From assembly GCA_964485695.1 (NCBI GenBank), contig CAZAKZ010000151.1:1-12135 (forward strand): a stretch of 12,135 nucleotides of DNA, in the 5' to 3' direction. Positions 1 to 5,222 of this stretch are shown here, in pieces. The notes below the pieces were generated by a model that worked only from the letters and a program-made list of their open reading frames with translations, was not told the origin of the DNA and made no database searches. This stretch comes from CAZAKZ01 sp964485695. Its GTDB lineage: Bacteria > Planctomycetota > JAFGQW01. Position numbers and translations under genes: made by a program. How positions within the stretch are numbered: the stretch's first letter is position 1; every line of letters starts with the position of its first letter.

Positions 1-16
1 CCCTATTTTTATAGGG
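1..16. repeat. AT-rich perfect inverted repeat at left edge
   Basis: CCCTAT, a TTTT loop, then ATAGGG form a perfect 6-bp hairpin at the very edge of the window. It could belong to a terminator or operator of a gene to the left that cannot be seen. No further role can be supported. Confidence 0.4.
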
Positions 17-102
17 AGAATTCGGCCTCTCATCTGATTAGGCAACAACAACTAGGTAGTCATCTCCATTGACGAACCTGCGCTTGTATCCAGAACCCTC
101 TC

Positions 103-117
103 CGGGTAGCCTACCCG
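103..117. repeat. Palindrome CGGGTAG-c-CTACCCG
   Basis: Two 7-base arms (103-109 and 111-117) are perfect inverted repeats around a single base. With a one-base centre it cannot fold well as a hairpin, so a protein-binding site is more likely than a terminator. No adjacent gene start explains it. Confidence 0.4.
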
Positions 118-118
118 A

Positions 119-151
119 AATGGGGTGAAATGGAGTGTAATCCAGTGTAAT
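119..151. repeat. Short tandem repeat, about 10-bp period, three copies
   Basis: Three imperfect 10-base units follow each other: AATGGGGTGA (119-128), AATGGAGTGT (129-138) and AATCCAGTGT (139-148), then the start of a fourth (AAT). Adjacent copies differ at two positions. The period is close to one helical turn, so any bound protein would contact the same face, but no function is evident. Confidence 0.45.
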
Positions 152-153
152 AT

Positions 154-182
154 GGCCCGTAAGGCCGGATCCGGATGTCCGG
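154..182. repeat. Cluster of GC-rich palindromes
   Basis: Three overlapping self-complementary elements lie side by side: GGCC-cgtaa-GGCC (154-166), CCGGATCCGG (165-174) and CCGGA-tg-TCCGG (171-182). They can fold alternatively, not together. They lie just left of a terminator-like hairpin and may be part of the same 3' region of an unseen upstream gene. Confidence 0.35.
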
Positions 183-197
183 TCGCAGCAAGCGGTT

Positions 198-215
198 ACG
201 GCCGCGCCGTTTTTT
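198..215 (+). terminator. Possible intrinsic terminator, plus strand
   Basis: ACGGC (198-202), a CGC loop and GCCGT (206-210) form a short GC-rich stem followed directly by a T run (210-215). The layout is that of a Rho-independent terminator for a gene transcribed rightward from left of the window. The stem is only 5 bp, so the call is tentative. The sequence also abuts the tRNA-like remnant and might be part of its decayed 5' half. Confidence 0.35.
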
Positions 216-284
216 ACTCGGTGGGATTTCGGACGCGCCTCATAACCCGGAGGTCGCAGATTCGAGTCCTGGCTCGGTAACCCA
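216..284 (+). pseudogene. Degraded tRNA-Met-like sequence
   Basis: The stretch carries CTCATAA (239-245), the anticodon loop of elongator tRNA-Met with anticodon CAT. It then has GGAGGTCGCAG like a variable arm, TTCGAGT (261-267), a textbook T loop, and ACCCA (280-284) in place of a CCA end. A D-arm-like GGTGGGA lies upstream (220-226). The stems fail: the anticodon arms (CGCGC/CCCGG) pair at only two of five positions, the T stem is mismatched next to the loop, and no upstream 7-mer pairs with the acceptor end. Translating the opposite strand gives a peptide of the 'DSNLRPPGYE' kind, a familiar sign of sequence derived from a tRNA 3' half. I read it as a tRNA pseudogene or a displaced tRNA 3' end, not a working gene. 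Confidence 0.6.
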
Positions 285-299
285 ATCACCCAAGTTCAC

Positions 300-1277
300 T
301 CAAACCGCCCCCTGCAACACCCGCTCAAGCGTCTCCAGGTCGATGTTGCTCCCGGTGAGGATCACCGCCACGGTCTTGCCGGCCAGGCGCTCCCGCATCT
401 TGAAGAGTCCGGCGAGGCTGGCGGCGCCTGCGGCCTCGGCCAGGTTGTGGGTGGTGGAGAGGTAAACGCGGATGGCTTCGGCGATCTCCGAGTCGGTGAC
501 CGTGATAAAGTCGGTGAGGCCTTCCAGGAGGGGTGGGAAGGTGAAGTCGTAGCAGTTTCGGGTGGCCAGGCCGTCGGCGATGGTGTCGGCGGTGGGTTTG
601 GAGAGGGGCTCGCCCGCGTGCCAGGCGTCGTGGATGGCGGAGGCCCCTGCGGCCTGGACGCCGTACACGGGCAGGTCGGGTCGGAGCGCTCGCTGCACGG
701 TCATGGCGCCCACCGAATGGGAGCCGCCGCCCACGGCCAGGAGGAGGGCGTCCAGGTCCGGCATGGCTTCCAGGATCTCCAGGGTCATGGTGCCCGTGCC
801 GGCGATGATGTCCCGGTCGTTGATGGGGTGCACCATGTGGAGGTTTCGCTCCGTCACCAGGGTCCGGGCCTTTTCGTCTGTCTCGTCCCAGTCGCGTCCC
901 GTTTCGATGAGTTCGGCTCCGTATCCCCGGATGGCACGGTTCTTCTCCGGGTTGTTTCCTACCGGTACGCAGATGGTCACTGGCACGCCGAGGAGTTTCC
1001 CGGCCCAGGCCAGGCCCAGGCCATGGTTGCCGCGGGTGGAGGCCACCACGCCGCGCTGTCGCTCTTCCTCGTCGAGGGCCGTGAGGGCCGAGAGGTTGCT
1101 CCGCACCTTGAAGGCGTTGGTGGGCTGGTGGTTCTCGTGCTTCACGAATACGCGGATGCCGTGGCCCACGACCTCGTCCAGGGGCGCGTAGGATCGCAGC
1201 GGTGTGGGTGAGAGGTGGGGCTGAATCCTCGCTCGGGCGTTCAGGACGTCCTGAAAGGTGATGGGCCAGGGGGCCAT
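300..1277 (-). CDS. PLP-dependent threonine/serine dehydratase-family enzyme
   Basis: This 325-residue protein belongs to the fold-type-II PLP enzymes (tryptophan synthase beta-like), whose closest familiar members deaminate threonine or serine to the 2-oxo acid and ammonia. The Schiff-base lysine is K57 in NAFKVR. Substrate-carboxylate loop STRGNHG is at 80-86, the phosphate-binding glycine loop GGGSHSVG at 183-190, and TGSNID near the C terminus (308-313) takes the place of the usual SGGN(I/V)D that holds the pyridine nitrogen. There is no C-terminal ACT regulatory domain, so it is of the short catabolic or racemase-like type and probably not the isoleucine-feedback-inhibited IlvA. The start is ATG with GGAGGAG a few bases upstream. 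The cofactor loops differ from canonical IlvA/TdcB, so serine racemase, hydroxyaspartate lyase or another amino-acid lyase remains possible. It is divergent from the GH116 gene with no evident functional link. Confidence 0.85.
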   Translation of the reverse strand: MAPWPITFQDVLNARARIQPHLSPTPLRSYAPLDEVVGHGIRVFVKHENHQPTNAFKVRSNLSALTALDEEERQRGVVASTRGNHGLGLAWAGKLLGVPVTICVPVGNNPEKNRAIRGYGAELIETGRDWDETDEKARTLVTERNLHMVHPINDRDIIAGTGTMTLEILEAMPDLDALLLAVGGGSHSVGAMTVQRALRPDLPVYGVQAAGASAIHDAWHAGEPLSKPTADTIADGLATRNCYDFTFPPLLEGLTDFITVTDSEIAEAIRVYLSTTHNLAEAAGAASLAGLFKMRERLAGKTVAVILTGSNIDLETLERVLQGAV

Positions 1278-1391
1278 GGAGCTCCTCCATCGATCCCGGG
1301 CGGAGGGTGGGAATTCCTCGCGCCGGGTATAGAATACTGGGCCTGTGATAAGGTGATCCCTTCATTGATAATCCAAACACGGTGAAATTTC
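1278..1391. promoter_or_regulatory. Divergent promoter region, dehydratase / GH116
   Basis: This 114-base gap must hold the promoters of both flanking genes. A possible rightward -10, GATAAT (1367-1372), has only a weak -35 (TGTGAT, 1344-1349) at 17-base spacing. GTGAT occurs twice as a direct repeat (1345-1349 and 1353-1357). The dehydratase ribosome-binding site is at the left end. I see no strong operator. Confidence 0.3.
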
Positions 1392-4300
1392 ATGAGTCGA
1401 GCAGAAGAGCAAGACGACTGTTCGGATTCCGGGTGCTGCGGAGACGTGGACCGCCGGGATTTTCTGAAGGCGGCCGGTGTGGGTATTGCGGCTGCCTCCA
1501 TCCCGGGATCCTCCCTGGCGTGGGCCGGAGCCCTGGACCGTCCGGGCCCCATCGGCGACCATCTCGTTCCCGCCCGGAAGAGGCTTTCCCGGGCCTGGGT
1601 GAAGGATCTCTACGCTCGCGGCAAGAGTCCCGTGTACCGCGGGAAGGACCTGGCGGCCGTGGGCATGCCGGTGGGGGGGATCGGTGCGGGGCAGGTCTAT
1701 CTCCTGGGGGACGGACGCCTCGGGTGCTGGCAGATCTTCAACGGCCGCTACTTCTCGAGTACGGGGAGGACCAGTTACGCGCGTCGCATCCAGGAGGCGC
1801 ACCTGGAACAGGGATTCGCCGTGGTGGTGGAGACGGGCGGGGAGACGCAGCTGAAGAAGCTGAATCGAGAGGACTTTTCCGACGTCGCCTTCACGGGCGA
1901 ATACCCTGTCGGCCGCGTGAACTACCGGGACGACAGGTTCCCTGTCCGGGTGGCCATGGAGGCCTTCTCCCCATTCGTTCCGCTGAACGACGAGGACTCC
2001 ACCCTGCCCGCCACGCTCTTCCACATCACCCTCAAGAACCGGTCCGACGTTCCGGTGAAGGCCGGGATTCTTGCCTGGCTCGAGAATGCCGTGTGCAGCC
2101 CCTCGGCGAGTGAGGCGCTCGTGGACCTGAGAACCCGCATCGACAGGGACGACGAGACCGAGACCTGCATCTTCCACACGGCCGCGGTACACGTGGACAG
2201 GAATCCTCCCCCTCCGGGGGGGAGGAAACCCGTGGTCCTGGCCGATTTCGAGGGATCGGACTACGGCGACTGGAAGGCCGCGGGCACCGCCTTCGGAAGT
2301 AGGCCGGCTAAGGGGACCCTCCCCCGGCAGCAGAAGGTGACGGGATTCCAGGGCAAGGGGCTGGTGAACACCTACCTGAAGCAGGACCGGCCCACGGGCA
2401 CTCTCACCTCTCCGTCCTTTACGGTGTCGAGGAAGTTCCTGAACTTCCTCATCGGCGGGGGAAGCTACAAGAGCAGGACGTGCCTCGACCTGGTGGTCGA
2501 CGGCAAGGTGGTGCACTCCTCCACGGGCAAGAACGACGAACGCCTCACCTGGCGCACCGTGGATTGTGCGCGCTGGCAGGGAAAGACCGCCCGTATCCGC
2601 ATCGTGGACCGGCACCGGGGCGGCTGGGGCCACATCAACGTGGACCACGTCGAGCTCGCGGACGAGGCCCGGGTCGGGCCGGTGAAATCCCTGGATGGAC
2701 GGCCCGACTTCGGATCCATGGCCCTGGCCCTGGCCGGCAAGGCCGCCGGCGAGGAGAGGACCGTGAAATGCCTTACCCGCCTGACCGGAATGCAGGCGGA
2801 GGTTACGCCCGCTTCCCGCGTGGTCCGGGAGAACACGGGGCGCTACGCCTCGGCCGTGGCGTCCGACCTGGAGCCCCTCGGCCCCGGCGAGGAGAGGACC
2901 GTGTCGTTCGTCCTCGCCTGGCACTTCCCGAATCTCGGGGCGGCCGGGATCAAGGGCCTCAAGAACCACCGCTATGCGACGCGGTTCGAGGACGCCCGGG
3001 CCGTGGCCCGGTATGTTCTCGTGAACCGGACGCGCCTCACCCGAGATACCCGTACGTGGCACGAGGCGTTTTACGGCGGCACCTTGCCGCGGTGGCTGCT
3101 CCACAGGATTCATTCCACGGTGTCCAACCTGGCCACGGGGCTCTGCTACGTCCTGGAGGATGGCCGGTTCTGGGCCTGGGAAGGGGTGGGATGCTGCCAC
3201 GGCACCTGCACCCACGTCTGGAACTACGCCCACGCCCTGGCGCATCTCTTTCCCCGCCTGGAGCGGAGCATCAGGGAGAAGCAAGATCTCGGACCCGCGC
3301 TCATGGCCGACGGCCTCGTCCGGTTCCGGGGCGAGACGAACCGCCACGGCTATGCGGCCGACGGCCAGGCCGGCACCGTGCTCAAGTGCTACCGGGAACA
3401 CCTCCTGTCCAAGGACGACGCCTTCCTGAACAGAAACTGGCCCCGCATCAAGAAGGTGCTCGAATACTCCATCCGCAAGGACGCCGACGCCGACGGCCTC
3501 ATCGAGTGCAGCCAGCACAACACCTTCGACATCAACTTCCACGGGGCGAATACCTTCGTGGGTTCCCTCTACCTGGCGGCCCTCCGGGCCGGCGAGGCCT
3601 TGGCGCGGGAGCTGGGGGAGGAGGCCGAGGCCGTACGGTTCCGGAAGATCTTCGAGAGCGGCCGTGGCCTCACCCTCGATCGCCTCTGGAACGGCCACTA
3701 CTTCTTCCAGGACGTGGATCTGAAGAAGCACCCCCGCCGCCAGTACGCCGACGGCTGCCTCTCGGACCAGCTCTTCGGCCAGGGCTGGGCCCATCAGGTC
3801 GGCCTCGGCTACGTCTACCCCCGAGAACACGTGCGCAAGGCCCTCGCCTCGGTGTGGAAATACAACTGGGCACCCGACGTGGGGCCCCACAACAAGGTCC
3901 ATCCCCCGCAGCGCTGCTTCGCCGCCCCCGGCGAGGCCGGCCTCTTCACCTGCACCTGGCCGAAGAGCCGCCACCTCGGTCGAGATTCCGTGCTCTACCG
4001 CAACGAGGTGTGGACCGGCATCGAATACCAGGTGGCGGGCCACATGATCCGGGAGGGCCTGGTGAAGGAGGGTCTCGCCATCGTCCGTGGCATCCACGAC
4101 CGTTACCTTCCGCAGAAGCGCAACCCCTACAACGAGGTGGAATGCGGCGACCACTACGCCCGCGCCCTGGCGAGCTGGGGCGTGTTCACGGCCCTGCAGG
4201 GATTCGAGCACCACGGCCCCGGGGGGCACCTGGGCTTTGCCCCCCGCATCTCGCCGGAGGATTTCCAATCCGCCTTCACCGCGGCCGGAGGCTGGGGCGT

Positions 4301-4544
4301 GTTCGCACAGAAACGGGCCCGGGGCCGCCAGGCCGATACGGTGGCGGTCCGGTGGGGCAAGGTGAAGCTGAAGAGCCTTGCCTTCGAGGTGCCGGACAAG
4401 CTCTCCGTGAAAGAGGTTTCCGTGACCGTGAAGGACCTCTCCTTGAAGGTGGCGTGGTCTCAGGATCACGGGCGCCTCACCCTGAAGCTTGCGAACTCCC
4501 TTGTCCTCAAGGCCGGAGAGGAATTACGGGTTGAGGTGTCCTGA
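1392..4544 (+). CDS. Tat-exported GH116 glycosidase with inserted beta-sandwich module
   Basis: This 1050-residue protein belongs to glycoside hydrolase family 116, the retaining beta-glucosidase family of bile-acid beta-glucosidase GBA2. It opens with a twin-arginine signal (RRDFLK, 21-26, then a hydrophobic stretch and AWA at 43-45), so it is probably folded in the cytoplasm and exported. The GH116 N-terminal domain starts at about 88 (GMPVGGIGAG, 91-100). It is interrupted at about 279-426 by a separate module (DFEGSDYGDW to GGWGHINVDH) resembling the sandwich inserted in some GH32 levanases, then resumes. The catalytic (alpha/alpha)6 barrel covers about 555-970. By alignment from memory with GBA2, E597 (in WEG) is the likely nucleophile and D713 (in NTFD) the acid/base. 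CCHGTCTHVWNY (601-612) and NPYNEVECGDHYARA (911-925) are further conserved blocks. The start has GGTGA six bases upstream. The substrate is probably a beta-glucoside or related beta-glycoside, but is not determined. Confidence 0.85.
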   Translation: MSRAEEQDDCSDSGCCGDVDRRDFLKAAGVGIAAASIPGSSLAWAGALDRPGPIGDHLVPARKRLSRAWVKDLYARGKSPVYRGKDLAAVGMPVGGIGAGQVYLLGDGRLGCWQIFNGRYFSSTGRTSYARRIQEAHLEQGFAVVVETGGETQLKKLNREDFSDVAFTGEYPVGRVNYRDDRFPVRVAMEAFSPFVPLNDEDSTLPATLFHITLKNRSDVPVKAGILAWLENAVCSPSASEALVDLRTRIDRDDETETCIFHTAAVHVDRNPPPPGGRKPVVLADFEGSDYGDWKAAGTAFGSRPAKGTLPRQQKVTGFQGKGLVNTYLKQDRPTGTLTSPSFTVSRKFLNFLIGGGSYKSRTCLDLVVDGKVVHSSTGKNDERLTWRTVDCARWQGKTARIRIVDRHRGGWGHINVDHVELADEARVGPVKSLDGRPDFGSMALALAGKAAGEERTVKCLTRLTGMQAEVTPASRVVRENTGRYASAVASDLEPLGPGEERTVSFVLAWHFPNLGAAGIKGLKNHRYATRFEDARAVARYVLVNRTRLTRDTRTWHEAFYGGTLPRWLLHRIHSTVSNLATGLCYVLEDGRFWAWEGVGCCHGTCTHVWNYAHALAHLFPRLERSIREKQDLGPALMADGLVRFRGETNRHGYAADGQAGTVLKCYREHLLSKDDAFLNRNWPRIKKVLEYSIRKDADADGLIECSQHNTFDINFHGANTFVGSLYLAALRAGEALARELGEEAEAVRFRKIFESGRGLTLDRLWNGHYFFQDVDLKKHPRRQYADGCLSDQLFGQGWAHQVGLGYVYPREHVRKALASVWKYNWAPDVGPHNKVHPPQRCFAAPGEAGLFTCTWPKSRHLGRDSVLYRNEVWTGIEYQVAGHMIREGLVKEGLAIVRGIHDRYLPQKRNPYNEVECGDHYARALASWGVFTALQGFEHHGPGGHLGFAPRISPEDFQSAFTAAGGWGVFAQKRARGRQADTVAVRWGKVKLKSLAFEVPDKLSVKEVSVTVKDLSLKVAWSQDHGRLTLKLANSLVLKAGEELRVEVS

Positions 4545-4558
4545 GGGGGGATCGGACT

Positions 4559-4837
4559 TCACGCGCGTGTCAACCCGCCTGTAGCTCCTGGAGCCGGAGT
4601 ACCGCGCAGCAGGCCGGCGATGCTAATATCTTCGTCCAGGTCAGGCCAGTGGATTCCTTCGCCATCCCCGACCAGCTCATATTTCTTTCGTTGCTCGACC
4701 GTGGCATGGAGAAGGCGGGGAAACCATGCGAGGGGGACGCCAAGACGACGACCATCAACGAGCTCAATGACCAGCTCGTCTTCCGTGACCTGCACCGTGT
4801 TCGCGCGGGGATCGCCGTTAGGGACCAAAGAATTCAT
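4559..4837 (-). CDS. DUF2442 domain protein
   Basis: This 92-residue protein matches the small DUF2442 family. Conserved blocks are the DELVIELVDGR strand region (20-30), VPLAWFPRLLHAT (34-46) and GEGIHWPDLDEDIS (59-72). The tail after about residue 80 is variable and looks unstructured. Its ATG overlaps the end of the upstream DUF4160 frame by 20 bases and has GGAGG six bases before it, so the two are translated from one message. DUF4160-DUF2442 pairs are common in bacteria and their toxin-antitoxin-like compactness has invited that guess, but the molecular function is not known to me. The gene converges on the GH116 gene with only 14 bases between stop codons and no hairpin in that gap. Local base composition is visibly more AT-rich than in the large genes on either side, which would fit acquisition by transfer. 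Confidence 0.85.
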   Translation of the reverse strand: MNSLVPNGDPRANTVQVTEDELVIELVDGRRLGVPLAWFPRLLHATVEQRKKYELVGDGEGIHWPDLDEDISIAGLLRGTPAPGATGGLTRA

Positions 4838-5053
4838 TCCACGCCTCCAGTAGATAATCCCGTTTCTCGTTCACGAGTTTTTCGATTTCGCGTAACGCAC
4901 GACCACTGAACTTTTCGAAGATGCCAGCCTGATCGAGGTTAGCCAGAACTTGGCAAGACTGCGGTCGCGTTGAACGTGGATATGCGGAGGTTCATCACCT
5001 TCGTTGCTGTAGAAGAAAAACCGAAGCGGGCCGATACTGAGAACCGTCGGCAT
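4818..5053 (-). pseudogene. DUF4160 domain protein, frameshifted
   Basis: The first 47 codons give an excellent DUF4160 protein: MPTVLSIGPLRFFFYSNEGD, then EPPHIHVQRD, then a segment ending KFWLTSIRLASSK. The frame then turns to nonsense and stops at 4871. One frame over, the expected C terminus continues without a break (FSGRALREIEKL then NEKRDYLLEAWNEFFG) to a TAA at 4818-4820. The 236-base span is one base short of a 78-codon gene plus stop, so a single base is missing near 4908-4916, at a CGAAAAGTTC stretch on the coding strand. This is either a real inactivating deletion, a sequencing error, or, less likely, programmed frameshifting. It is the first gene of a unit with DUF2442. The start has a purine-rich GGAAAGAG site upstream. 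Confidence 0.85.
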
Positions 5054-5079
5054 ATCTCTTTCCGTCCATTTTTAACACT

Positions 5080-5115
5080 ATCATACCAGGTCCCACGGCC
5101 TGTGGCACCTGGTAT
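5080..5115 (-). promoter_or_regulatory. Promoter with overlapping long palindrome before DUF4160
   Basis: A long hairpin lies 30 bases before the DUF4160 start: ATACCAGGT (5083-5091) pairs with ACCTGGTAT (5107-5115), and inside it CCAC (5093-5096) pairs with GTGG (5102-5105), with one mismatch between the stems. On the minus strand TATGAT (5080-5085) is a good -10, with GTGCCA (5103-5108) as a weak -35 at 17-base spacing, so the palindrome covers the whole promoter. This is the usual arrangement of an autoregulatory operator. It lacks a T run, so it is not a terminator. Confidence 0.5.
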
Positions 5116-5159
5116 CTACTCTTCCGTTCGCCATTAAGAATCGTGACTGCATCGTACAG

Positions 5160-5200
5160 AAAAAGGGCCCCTTCGGCGGGGTCGGGCCTCGCCGAAGGGG
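5160..5200 (-). terminator. Intrinsic terminator of the secreted-protein gene
   Basis: CCCCTTCGGCG (5168-5178) and CGCCGAAGGGG (5190-5200) form a perfect 11-bp GC-rich stem with an 11-base loop. On the minus strand the stem is followed by CC and TTTTT (5160-5164), giving a classic Rho-independent terminator 23 bases after the stop codon at 5223. It insulates the DUF4160/DUF2442 unit from read-through. Confidence 0.85.
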
Positions 5201-5222
5201 TCAATAAAGCGTTCTTGGTCGA

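Noticed and set aside
38..289. Minus-strand 83-codon frame at the left edge
   Set aside because: Its first part is simply the reverse translation of the tRNA-like sequence; the rest crosses palindromes and repeats and resembles no protein.
1362..4469. A 1035-codon open frame antisense to the GH116 gene
   Set aside because: It is a by-product of GC-rich third positions. The plus-strand gene has family motifs along its whole length, while the antisense product is low-complexity and matches nothing I know.
4995..5204. Minus-strand 69-codon frame before DUF4160
   Set aside because: It runs through a terminator stem and the promoter palindrome and overlaps the real DUF4160 start in another frame.
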